From Proteobacteria bacterium UBA7447 (GTDB lineage Bacteria; Pseudomonadota; Gammaproteobacteria; Arenicellales; UBA868), in NCBI GenBank assembly GCA_002477475.1, contig DLPX01000030.1, positions 70,099 through 84,192 of the forward strand: 14,094 nucleotides of DNA, given 5' to 3'. Both the position numbers and the translations under genes were made by a program. Shown here piece by piece: positions 1-7,509 of this stretch (the stretch's first letter is position 1; each line of letters starts with the position of its first letter). The notes beneath the pieces were generated by a model. That model was not told where the DNA came from. It did not search any database and saw only the letters and a list, made by a program, of their open reading frames with translations.

Positions 1-1289
1 ACACCGGGGCGGATAACCCCTTTTTCAAAAACAACCCGGCCTCCAACGATAGTGTGTGTCGGCCAACCGCTGAGAACTCGGCCTGAAAAGGGGCTCCAAC
101 CCGTTCGGCTGAATACTTCCTTGTCGCGAACTTCTTTGGATTCCTCAATATCAACGAGAGCAAGATCAGCATCGTATCCCTCAACAAGCCTTCCCTTGTT
201 CGGGATTTTGTAAAGTTCGGTGGGTCCTGAACACATCCAACGGAGGATCTGGGTCAGAGTGCATTTGCCGTCACGCATGGCAGTCATCATCAGCGGCAGC
301 GATGTCTCAACGCCGGGCATACCAGAGGGTGAGCGAGGGTAGGGCTTTTCTTTATCGGCGAGCAGGTGTGGCGCATGATCGGTGGCAATGATGTCGATAA
401 CGCCATCATGCAGTCCTGCCCAGAGCCCTTTCGTATTCTCCGGATCCCGGATTGGAGGGTTCATTTGCACACGCGAGCCTAGAATGGCGTAATCATCTGT
501 ATTGAGGAAAAGATGATTGGGCAGCACTTCACAGGTAACGTGATCGGGTTTGCCGGCCCGCAAACGTTCAACTTCCTCGGCAGTTGATAGATGAAGGATG
601 TGCAGCCTTCGGCCATATTTTTCGCTCAGATGCAGCGCACGCTCAGTGGCAATCAGCGCGGTCTTTGCATCTCGGATGGAAGAATGAATGGCGTAGTCCT
701 GGGTTTCCGTGTCGCCCAGCAGAGTCGCGGTCCGTTCCCGTATTCGGGTTTCATCCTCGGCATGAACGGCGATCAGCCGTTCACCGTTACCGAAAATTCG
801 ATCGAGATCTTTTTCCTCGTTTACCAGCAGACTGCCTGTGCTGGAGCCCATAAAAATCTTGATGCCGCAGGCGGGGTGAACATTATTTAAGGCTTCGAGA
901 TTCTCTACGGTTGCTCCGACGAAAAACCCAAAGTTGGCAACGCTGGTGGTCCTTCCCCTGGAGATTTTCCAGTCCATCTGCTCCTGATCGATGGTGGGGG
1001 GGTTGCAGTTCGGCATTTCAAGGAAACTTGTTACGCCTCCCCTAACCGCGGCTCGTGAGCCTGAAGCCAGGTCTTCTTTCTCCGTCCCGCCGGGTTCGCG
1101 AAAATGCACTTGGGGATCAATCACGCCAGGCATCAATAGTTTGCCTTCGGCGTCGATCTCTTCGCGTCCATCACTGCCAATCTGGGAGGCAATGGCGGTG
1201 ATTCGTCCTTCGGTGCAGGCGAGGTCTCCCTCAAGAAGTTCGCCGTCGGGCAGGGCGATGGCTGCGTTACGGATGAGCAGATCATGCAT
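1..1289 (-). CDS. pyrC: Dihydroorotase-family cyclic amidohydrolase, C-terminus cut by window edge
   Basis: The family normally interconverts carbamoyl-aspartate and dihydroorotate in de novo pyrimidine synthesis, in the cytosol. I translated the minus strand from the ATG at 1289: 429 codons are visible with no stop, and from memory relatives are about 440-450 residues, so only the tail is missing. Visible motifs are the metal-site strand DPQVHFREPG (59-68), GGVTSFLEMPN (84-94), GIKIFMGSSTG (142-152; Lys144 sits where related enzymes carry a carbamylated Lys), VHAED with His176, LHILHLS with His233 and ATDHAPH with Asp304. The usual HxH is QxH here (Gln60, His62). I recall a dihydroorotase subfamily with this Gln and a very similar sequence, so it looks inherited rather than damaged. 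The gene lies downstream of dksA on the same strand but behind a terminator, so it should have its own promoter; I could not define one, and only a weak GGA lies upstream of the ATG. True substrate is uncertain: dihydroorotase is favoured, another hydantoinase-like ring hydrolase is possible. Confidence 0.85.
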   Translation of the reverse strand, partial: MHDLLIRNAAIALPDGELLEGDLACTEGRITAIASQIGSDGREEIDAEGKLLMPGVIDPQVHFREPGGTEKEDLASGSRAAVRGGVTSFLEMPNCNPPTIDQEQMDWKISRGRTTSVANFGFFVGATVENLEALNNVHPACGIKIFMGSSTGSLLVNEEKDLDRIFGNGERLIAVHAEDETRIRERTATLLGDTETQDYAIHSSIRDAKTALIATERALHLSEKYGRRLHILHLSTAEEVERLRAGKPDHVTCEVLPNHLFLNTDDYAILGSRVQMNPPIRDPENTKGLWAGLHDGVIDIIATDHAPHLLADKEKPYPRSPSGMPGVETSLPLMMTAMRDGKCTLTQILRWMCSGPTELYKIPNKGRLVEGYDADLALVDIEESKEVRDKEVFSRTGWSPFSGRVLSGWPTHTIVGGRVVFEKGVIRPG

Positions 1290-1360
1290 TTGAAATTATC
1301 CAACTGTGAGCATCAACGTAGTGTACCCCCTTGGGCCTGACGGCTCTTGCAGGAGGCTGT

Positions 1361-1389
1361 CAATAAAAACGGCGCCGTAGCGCCGTTTT
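1361..1389 (-). terminator. Intrinsic terminator of dksA
   Basis: A perfect 10-bp inverted repeat (1366-1375 with 1380-1389) has a 4-nt loop. Read on the minus strand the stem ends in GCGC, the loop is TACG and the stem resumes with GCGC, giving a cUACGg tetraloop of the very stable UNCG class. It is followed by TTTTTATTG. It lies 47 nt after the dksA stop and before the dihydroorotase gene, so it should separate the two transcripts. The plus-strand reading has no T-run beyond the stem. Confidence 0.9.
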
Positions 1390-1435
1390 CGAGGAAGCAG
1401 GGCCGAAATTGGATTCGGCTCTCAGATAGGGAAGA

Positions 1436-1876
1436 TCAGGCGCTTTGTTTTTCCCGGATTTCGTTCAGCGACTTGCAGTCGATACACAGATTCGCCGTCG
1501 GCCTGGCTTCGAGACGCTTTATCCCGATTTCGATGCCGCAGTCTTCACAAAAACCATAATCCCCTTTCTCAAGATCAATCAACGAGTCATTGATTTTCTT
1601 GATAAGTTTCCGTTCCCGATCTCGGGTTCGCAACTCCAGGGAGCGGTCAGTTTCCAGCGTGGCGCGATCGTTTGGGTCGGGCAGGTTGATCGTTTCATCC
1701 TGCATAACCGACATCGTGCGTTCGATGTCATCAACGAGTTCTTGTTTCCAGGCGGTCAGGATAGTGCGGAAGTGCTCGGTTTGAATGTCTCCCATATACG
1801 GTTCGCCGCGCTTTGGACGATGCGGCTTGATGCCATGAATGAGTTCTTTGGAAGCTTTTTTCTTTGTTGTGGCCAT
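1436..1876 (-). CDS. dksA: RNA polymerase-binding transcription factor DksA
   Basis: DksA binds in the secondary channel of RNA polymerase and, with ppGpp, represses rRNA-type promoters and activates amino-acid promoters. The 146-residue protein begins MATTKKKASK and matches the usual length of about 150. The coiled-coil region carries the tip motif DPNDRA (67-72), with Asp67, Asp70 and Ala72 in the positions of the catalytic-tip DxxDxA, followed by the conserved stretch LELRTRDRERKLIKKI. The C-terminal C4 zinc finger is complete: CEDC (Cys110, Cys113) and CIDC (Cys131, Cys134), so this is the zinc-containing canonical form and not a short, zinc-free paralogue. The frame stays open upstream to 1984, but family alignment from memory favours the start at 1876. 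The upstream extension lacks similarity and overlaps the inferred promoter. The gene is monocistronic by appearance, divergent from the GST-like gene and closed by a strong terminator. Confidence 0.97.
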   Translation of the reverse strand: MATTKKKASKELIHGIKPHRPKRGEPYMGDIQTEHFRTILTAWKQELVDDIERTMSVMQDETINLPDPNDRATLETDRSLELRTRDRERKLIKKINDSLIDLEKGDYGFCEDCGIEIGIKRLEARPTANLCIDCKSLNEIREKQSA

Positions 1877-1932
1877 TGGTTTACACTGAGACCTCGTAAA
1901 AAATCCGTTAAGGCGGGCCAGAAAGGCGGCGC

Positions 1933-1961
1933 AATCTAGCAGGTTCCGCGATTTCCCGCAA
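1933..1961 (-). promoter_or_regulatory. Probable dksA promoter with GC-rich discriminator
   Basis: On the minus strand, TTGCGG (1961-1956) and TAGATT (1938-1933) are separated by exactly 17 nt, a plausible sigma-70 pair. The bases just downstream of the -10 read GCGCCGCC, a G+C-rich discriminator of the kind found at promoters inhibited by DksA/ppGpp. A start near 1926 would leave a leader of about 50 nt before the ATG. This is inferred from pattern and spacing only. Confidence 0.45.
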
Positions 1962-1982
1962 TGCCTGTCCGCAAATAAGTCC

Positions 1983-1989
1983 AAGAGGT
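1983..1989 (+). promoter_or_regulatory. Shine-Dalgarno site of the GST-like gene
   Basis: AAGAGGT ends 4 nt before the ATG at 1994 and about 10 nt before the second in-frame ATG at 2000. The spacing favours 1994 as the start. Confidence 0.6.
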
Positions 1990-1993
1990 CAAT

Positions 1994-2605
1994 ATGGCAA
2001 TGATTTTGCGTTATTCGCCCACTTCTCCGTATGTGAGAAAGGTGTCTGTTGTGGTCCGAGAATTAGGGTTTTCAGGTCAGGTCGAATGTGTTCCGACAGA
2101 TCCCTGGGCTTCCGATAGCGATCTCTCGAAGCAGAATCCACTGGGAAAGGTGCCGACGCTGATCACCGAAGCCGGTCAGGCCTTATTCGACTCTCACGTC
2201 ATTTGTGAATACCTTGACGGGATTCACGGTGGTCCGAAACTGATTCCTGAGGACCCGAAGACCCGGACTGAGGCGCTGCAGCTTGAAGCCCTGGGAGACG
2301 GCGTGCTGGATGCCGCAGTGCTGGCATTCATTGAGGCCGAGCGGCGGCCCGAGACCTCTCGATGGCCGGTTTGGGCCTCGCGCCAGCGCGCATCAATTGA
2401 ACGTAGTCTCGACTGGTTGGCAGAGCATATGCATCTGTCAGTTGACCGGATGCATCTTGGGCACCTCACGATCGGCTGCGCATTGGGTTACATCGATTTC
2501 CGATTGGGCGATATGAACTGGCGGGAGCGGCATCGGGATCTTTCCGGTTGGTATGAAGAATTCTCCGCGAGGGAGTCGATGCGTCAGACCGAACCGTCGG
2601 GTTGA
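1994..2605 (+). CDS. Glutathione S-transferase family protein (YibF-like)
   Basis: A cytosolic GST-fold protein of 203 residues, the usual size for small bacterial GSTs. The N-terminal thioredoxin-like domain (about 1-80) starts ILRYSPTSPYVRKVSVVVRE, where the Ser-Pro after the first strand is the expected glutathione-activating region. It continues with NPLGKVPTL, holding the cis-Pro of the fold, and LFDSHVICEYLD, whose Asp-Ser contacts the glutathione gamma-glutamyl group in the family. The rest (about 90-203) is the all-helical C-terminal domain; the stretch DRMHLGHLTIGCALGYIDFR fits the N-capping helix region. From memory it most resembles the YibF group, whose physiological substrate is unclear, so I do not assign a reaction. 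It is divergent from dksA, and no terminator is seen between it and smc. Family call firm, function open. Confidence 0.88.
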   Translation: MAMILRYSPTSPYVRKVSVVVRELGFSGQVECVPTDPWASDSDLSKQNPLGKVPTLITEAGQALFDSHVICEYLDGIHGGPKLIPEDPKTRTEALQLEALGDGVLDAAVLAFIEAERRPETSRWPVWASRQRASIERSLDWLAEHMHLSVDRMHLGHLTIGCALGYIDFRLGDMNWRERHRDLSGWYEEFSARESMRQTEPSG

Positions 2606-2632
2606 TCGCCTCAAATCCGGGGCTGAGTTCTA

Positions 2633-2638
2633 TATAAT
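2633..2638 (+). promoter_or_regulatory. Candidate -10 element for the smc operon
   Basis: An exact TATAAT lies in the 146-nt gap between the GST-like gene and smc, with transcription predicted to begin near 2645, giving a leader of about 105 nt. No convincing -35 hexamer sits 15-19 nt upstream (the nearest, TTGATC at 2602-2607, is 25 nt away) and there is no TGn extension. The rest of the gap shows no clear hairpin or terminator. Confidence 0.35.
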
Positions 2639-2751
2639 GACGTCGCAGTTCGACAGCTTCCTGGGTTCCAAAAAAATTTTCCCCAAAGAGCCGCTCTCAT
2701 TCAGCCGGGCGGTCGATTGGCGCGTCCACAATTCTGCGTTAGCCCAAATAT

Positions 2752-5700
2752 ATGCGTCTAAAGAAAATCCACGTTTCCGGTTTTAAGTCCTTTGTTGATC
2801 CCACGGCGATCACGATTCCCGCGGACATGACCGGCATTATTGGGCCGAACGGTTGCGGGAAATCGAACGTGATTGATGCCGTGCGCTGGGTGATGGGCGA
2901 AAGCTCCGCAAGAAAGCTGCGGGGTGACAGTATGTCTGACGTGATCTTCAACGGGTCAGAGGCAAGAAAGCCTGTTGGCAAGGCGTCAGTCGAGCTGATC
3001 TTTGACAACACCGATGGAAAGAGCGCCCAGGTCTATGCCCGCTTCAGCGAGATATCGGTCAAGCGGACGTTGTCCCGCGATGGGACGTCGGAATACCTCC
3101 TGAACAAGGCTCAGTGTCGCCGCCGGGATATTACGGATCTGTTCCGCGGGACCGGGTTGGGTCATCGGTCCTACTCGATCATTGAGCAGGGAATGGTGAG
3201 CAGGATTGTGGAGGCGCATCCAGAGGAACTCCGGGCGTTTGTTGAAGAGGCCGCGGGCATCTCGCACTACAAGGACCGGCGTCGAGAGACAGAAACCCGG
3301 ATGCGCCACACACGCGAGAACCTGAGCCGAGTTGAAGATATCCGCAAGGAGTTGGACACGCAGTTGCGCCGGCTGCAACGTCAGGCCCAAGCGGCCCGAC
3401 GGTACCAGAAGCTTAAGGAAGAAGAGCGGGAGCTCAACGGTCAGTTATTGGCGCTTCGTTACCTTGGGCAGAAAGCTGCGGTGGAGGAACAGGCAGTATT
3501 GACGGCGCGGGCGCAGACAGATGTCGAATCCCACCTGGTTCAGCAACGAAGCCTCGAAAACCAGATTGAGGGACTGCGTGCGAATGAGATGGCTTCCCAG
3601 CAAGAAGTCAGTGATCGGCAGGCTGCGTTCTATGCGGCAGGCGCTGAAGTGGCTTCTCTGGAACAGGCGATTGAGCACGCCAAGGAGACCGGCGAACAGC
3701 AGCGTGCCGAGTTTGAACGTCTCGAAGTCACGCTAGAGGAGATCAAGGCAGAGTATCAGCATGACGAAGACCGCATTGAAGGTCTCGCAGCGGAAGTCTC
3801 CTCGTTAATCAGCCAGCGCGAGGAGGCAACCGCAGTCAGCACCCGGGCAGTAGATCAGCAGCATCAGTGTGAGCATGACTATGATAGCTGGCAGGACCGC
3901 TGGAATGAATTTACCCAGCAGGTAACGACCCCGATTAGGGACCAAGAGGTCCAGCGCTCACGAATCGAGCAATTGGAATCGGCTGACGAAAAAGCGCAGG
4001 AGCGACTCGCTCGCCTGGACGAGGAGATCGGCATGCTGCTCAACGAAGAAGAGCGCCTTGAGGTGGACATTGCACGCAGTGCAGTCATTCAAGGAGAGGC
4101 GGATCTTTCTGAAGCAGAGGGTCAGGTGGAAAAATCCACCGCGCTGATTGTCAAAATGCGCGATCAGATTACGGCGCGCTCCGAAAAACTTGATGAGCAG
4201 CGTCAACGGATGCACTCCGCACGAGGCCGTCTGGAATCCCTGCAAGAGTTGCAGCAAACGTCTCAAGACAAAGATAAGGATGAAGCTTACCTCTCCTGGC
4301 TCGATCAACGGGGGTTGGCGCATGCGCCCGCGCTTGCGGGTGAACTGCGTGTTGCGCCGGGTTGGGAGAGAGCCGCAGATGCAGTGTTTGGGTCGAGACT
4401 GACTGGATTAGGTGTTGGGGACCTTCCGACGATCCTGTCGAGTGATTCCGAGATGCCCCGACAGGATATGTTTTTTGTGGAGTCAGGCAAAACAGCGCAG
4501 AGTGCCAACAGCCAGACATTGTTGGCACATGTCTCTTCCGATCGCTATAACCTGCAGCCCCTGCTTGCAGGGGTCTTTGTTGCTGATGACTTGCCTGAGG
4601 CGCTTGCCCGGCGGGATCAGTTGCAGCAGTCGGAATCGATCGTGACTAAAAGCGGTGTAGTCGTCGGCGTAAACTGGGCTCACGTTCCCCGCGGACAAGG
4701 TGCGACGGCAGGGGTGCTCGAGCGTGAGGAAGAGCTTTCTCGACTTGGCGAAGAAGTGCCGGCCATTGAAAGTGGGGTGGCGGAGTCCGAGCAGGAACTG
4801 GAGGGCTTGCGGACCAATTTGGATTCGTTGGAGACTCAGCAGAAATCGGCGCGTGACCGGGCTGCGGTGATTCTGCAAAAGCTCAATGAAGATCGCCAGG
4901 CTTATGCAGACCGCCAGGCACGTTTTGATCAGATTGAGGGGCGTCGCCAGCAGCTTGCAGACGAATCAGAAGAGATCGTGTCAGAACTGAGTCGCACGGG
5001 AAGTGAGTTGGATGAGGCACGACGGCATTTTGCAATTGCCGAAGACGAAACCGGCGCACTTGAACGCCAGCGTGAAGCGTTGTTGACAGAGAAAGAAGCA
5101 TTGACGCGTAAGTTGTCTGAAGCGCGAGTCCAAGCCCAGGCGGCACAGGACCGTCGTCATGAGGCGGAGCTGGCGCTGCAGCACAGTCAGGCCTCTTTAG
5201 AGTCGCATCGTTCAAGTCTTTCACGGCTCCAGGCGCAAAGCAGTCGGATGCAGCAGCGGTACGAGCAGTTGAGCCAGCAACTTTCTACGGGAGAAGACCC
5301 GGGGGTCGCAATGGGTGACCGGCTGCAGATACTGCTGACCCAACGCTCGGAGGCTGAGCAAGCGCTGGCCGAGGGCCGCAACCGGCATTCGACGATTGAG
5401 CAAGAGATTCGGCAGGTGCAGGGCGCTTTGTCTGAGTGCGAGCAAGAGGTTGCGTCCGCGCGTGAGAATCTTGAGAGCAAGCGACTCAAGGACCAGGAGT
5501 TGGCTGTCCGGCTGCAGACACTTGAAGAGCAAATTGCGCACGACGAATATGTACTGAGCCACATCCTAGAAAACCTGCCCCAGGAGGCGGAAGAGGCGGA
5601 GTGGACAACGCGCTCTGAGCGGCTGGCCCAAAAAATTGCCAATATCGGCCCCGTGAATCTTGTCGCCATTGAGGAATTCGAAGAGCAGGCGGAACGCAAG

Positions 5701-6258
5701 GAGTACCTCGACTCACAGCATGCGGATCTCATTGAGGCGCTGGAGACGCTATCGGGCGTTATTCGTAAGATTGACCGTGAGACGCGCGACAGATTCAAGT
5801 CAACCTTCGATAGCCTGAATCAGGGGTTTTCAGATTTTTTCCCTCAGTTGTTCGGCGGTGGCAACGCCGTGCTGCAGTTAACTGAAGAGGATTTGCTGGC
5901 CGCGGGGGTTACCGTGATGGCAAGACCGCCAGGAAAACGCAACAGTACGATTAATCTTTTGTCTGGCGGTGAAAAGGCCCTGACGGCCGTGGCGCTGCTC
6001 TTTGCGCTCTTCAAACTCAATCCGGCGCCGTTTTGTATCCTTGATGAGGTCGATGCACCTCTGGACGATCGTAACGTCGAACGTTACTGTAAAACCCTGC
6101 GCACCCTGTCAGAAGTGTCACAGCTCGTTGTGATTACGCACAATAAGATCACAATGGAGTCAGCGGATATTTTGCTCGGGGTGACGATGGGAGAGCCTGG
6201 CGTGTCATCTATCGTTTCCGTAGATATCGATGAGGCGGTGAGACTCGCCGCCCAGTAG
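2752..6258 (+). CDS. smc: Chromosome partition protein SMC
   Basis: SMC is the ATPase of the bacterial condensin, which with ScpA and ScpB (not in this window) compacts and segregates replicated chromosomes. The 1168-residue protein has every expected part. Residues 1-50 give the conserved MRLKKIHVSGFKSFVDP start and Walker A GPNGCGKSN (31-39). The Q-loop region GTGLGHRSYSIIEQG ends near Gln146. A long Glu/Gln/Arg-rich coiled coil (about 165-505) leads to a globular hinge (about 510-655), then a second coiled coil (about 660-1000). The C-terminal head carries the signature LSGGEK (1070-1075) and Walker B CILDEVDAPLDD, with Asp1098 and catalytic Glu1099. Length matches the Pseudomonas-type protein. 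The ATG at 2752 is fixed by the conserved N-terminus although no Shine-Dalgarno precedes it. It is the first gene of the smc-zipA-ligA operon. Confidence 0.98.
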   Translation: MRLKKIHVSGFKSFVDPTAITIPADMTGIIGPNGCGKSNVIDAVRWVMGESSARKLRGDSMSDVIFNGSEARKPVGKASVELIFDNTDGKSAQVYARFSEISVKRTLSRDGTSEYLLNKAQCRRRDITDLFRGTGLGHRSYSIIEQGMVSRIVEAHPEELRAFVEEAAGISHYKDRRRETETRMRHTRENLSRVEDIRKELDTQLRRLQRQAQAARRYQKLKEEERELNGQLLALRYLGQKAAVEEQAVLTARAQTDVESHLVQQRSLENQIEGLRANEMASQQEVSDRQAAFYAAGAEVASLEQAIEHAKETGEQQRAEFERLEVTLEEIKAEYQHDEDRIEGLAAEVSSLISQREEATAVSTRAVDQQHQCEHDYDSWQDRWNEFTQQVTTPIRDQEVQRSRIEQLESADEKAQERLARLDEEIGMLLNEEERLEVDIARSAVIQGEADLSEAEGQVEKSTALIVKMRDQITARSEKLDEQRQRMHSARGRLESLQELQQTSQDKDKDEAYLSWLDQRGLAHAPALAGELRVAPGWERAADAVFGSRLTGLGVGDLPTILSSDSEMPRQDMFFVESGKTAQSANSQTLLAHVSSDRYNLQPLLAGVFVADDLPEALARRDQLQQSESIVTKSGVVVGVNWAHVPRGQGATAGVLEREEELSRLGEEVPAIESGVAESEQELEGLRTNLDSLETQQKSARDRAAVILQKLNEDRQAYADRQARFDQIEGRRQQLADESEEIVSELSRTGSELDEARRHFAIAEDETGALERQREALLTEKEALTRKLSEARVQAQAAQDRRHEAELALQHSQASLESHRSSLSRLQAQSSRMQQRYEQLSQQLSTGEDPGVAMGDRLQILLTQRSEAEQALAEGRNRHSTIEQEIRQVQGALSECEQEVASARENLESKRLKDQELAVRLQTLEEQIAHDEYVLSHILENLPQEAEEAEWTTRSERLAQKIANIGPVNLVAIEEFEEQAERKEYLDSQHADLIEALETLSGVIRKIDRETRDRFKSTFDSLNQGFSDFFPQLFGGGNAVLQLTEEDLLAAGVTVMARPPGKRNSTINLLSGGEKALTAVALLFALFKLNPAPFCILDEVDAPLDDRNVERYCKTLRTLSEVSQLVVITHNKITMESADILLGVTMGEPGVSSIVSVDIDEAVRLAAQ

Positions 6259-6260
6259 CC

Positions 6261-7451
6261 ATGAACCTGCAGCTGGCCCTCATCCTTCTTGGTGTCGCCA
6301 CTTTTGCTGGTATCGTGCTCTTGTCATTCTGGCAAAAGCGCGGTTTGAGCAGCGAATGGCTGGAAAGATTCCGTAGCAGTTTTCAAAGGTTTTTGCAGCG
6401 CATCCCCTGGGGAAACATCGCCGCAGGGTTGCGTCCGAATAAACTTGCTCAGCGAGTCCGCCAAAAGGAACCTTCTCTGGTGTCTTCGGGTGATCTTGAC
6501 CTGGCAGGAGGTAACAGAGAGTCCGAGACGCAAGACGAGCCTTTCGTCGGTGGCCTCCCGCATGATGAAGAATTAAAAAAACCGGCCGCGGGGGTGGCGC
6601 AAGCGCTGCCATCCGAGATCGGCAAGCAGCGCCTGAAGATTGACTATTGGGCGCGCCTGACCGGGACGGCACCTGTTTCGCGAGATGCGGCATTGGCGGT
6701 ATTTCGGGAGTATGAGATTGATTTGCAACGCCCGCGCGCGCTGCACGGGTGTACGCAGCCGGGTAACGCGTGGCTTGAGCTGGCGACAGCTCCCGCAGAT
6801 GAAGTGTTTTCCGACCTCATCGTCAGCCTGCAAATGGCGGATCGGGATGGTGCCGTGACCGAGTCGGAACTGACGCGCTTTAATAATCTGACATACTACA
6901 TGTCAGAGAGCTTAAATCGTTCATTGCAGTTCGATATGACCATAGAGGAGGCTTTGCCTGAAGCCGAGCGCCTGTCCCGGTTCTGTCAGGAGTTCGATCT
7001 GCTGGCTGTCATTCATGTCGAGCCGCCGCCAGGAAAGGGTTTCTCAGGTCCTGAGGTCGCGCGGGCGCTGGATCGCGCGGGGATGCGGTTTGGCAAGGAC
7101 GATATGTTTCACCTGTACGACCCCCGCACAGGGAAGAGCCGATTCAGTCTCGCCAACCGATCCGAGGCAGGCACTTTAAGTTACGATGAACTGGAATCCG
7201 GCATGCTGCGCGGTCTTGTGCTTTTCCTGAATGTGCCGACAGTGCACCGGCCTTCTCAGACGTTTTCGGACCTGATTTCGGTCGCAAATTACGTCTCTAC
7301 CGAGCTCGGCGGAGTTCTGGTTGATCCCGATAAAGGAAAACTTGCCGAGGCGCAATTCGACTCTATCTCGAAGCAGATTCGGTCTCTGGAGTCATCCATG
7401 AAGCGCTATGGAATTGATCCGGGCTCAGAAGAAGCCAACCGTTTGTTCTGA
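6261..7451 (+). CDS. zipA: Cell division protein ZipA with tandem FtsZ-binding-like domains
   Basis: ZipA anchors FtsZ polymers to the inner membrane at the division site. The 396-residue protein has the typical N-out layout: a single transmembrane segment at about 3-25, a basic patch (28-70, rich in Arg/Lys/Trp), a short charged linker (about 70-122), then globular sequence. The C-terminal FtsZ-binding domain (about 248-382) is recognisable by AVIHVEPPPGKGF, FHLYDP, SRFSLANRSEAGT, LRGLVLFLNVPTV, and the helix SDLISVANYVSTELGGVLVD. Residues 126-224 appear to be a divergent copy of the same fold (YWARLTGTAP, WLELATAP, SDLIVSLQMADRDGAV, then a helix). Tandem architecture is something I recall from betaproteobacterial ZipA-like proteins; E. 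coli ZipA has a Pro/Gln-rich linker there instead. The start is 2 nt after the smc stop with no clear Shine-Dalgarno, so translation is probably coupled to smc. Confidence 0.9.
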   Translation: MNLQLALILLGVATFAGIVLLSFWQKRGLSSEWLERFRSSFQRFLQRIPWGNIAAGLRPNKLAQRVRQKEPSLVSSGDLDLAGGNRESETQDEPFVGGLPHDEELKKPAAGVAQALPSEIGKQRLKIDYWARLTGTAPVSRDAALAVFREYEIDLQRPRALHGCTQPGNAWLELATAPADEVFSDLIVSLQMADRDGAVTESELTRFNNLTYYMSESLNRSLQFDMTIEEALPEAERLSRFCQEFDLLAVIHVEPPPGKGFSGPEVARALDRAGMRFGKDDMFHLYDPRTGKSRFSLANRSEAGTLSYDELESGMLRGLVLFLNVPTVHRPSQTFSDLISVANYVSTELGGVLVDPDKGKLAEAQFDSISKQIRSLESSMKRYGIDPGSEEANRLF

Positions 7452-7509
7452 ATCCAATGAGTGATCGCCATTTTCAACTGATTTTCCCGGTAGTCAGCAA
7501 TCTCTTGGC

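Noticed and set aside
584..1293. Plus-strand ORFs opposite the dihydroorotase gene.
   Set aside because: They are shadow frames; the minus strand translates into an uninterrupted, motif-complete amidohydrolase through the same bases.
1877..1984. 36-residue N-terminal extension of dksA.
   Set aside because: It has no family resemblance, covers the inferred promoter, and the ATG at 1876 gives the normal DksA N-terminus and length.
2638..2786. A 49-codon plus-strand ORF starting right after the TATAAT and overlapping the smc start in another frame.
   Set aside because: It has no ribosome binding site, no recognisable similarity, and would overlap the conserved first codons of smc; best read as chance.
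4981..5798. Long minus-strand ORFs opposite the second coiled coil of smc, up to 203 codons.
   Set aside because: They are low-complexity Ser/Arg/Leu-rich translations that arise from the antisense of Glu/Gln-rich coiled-coil codons.
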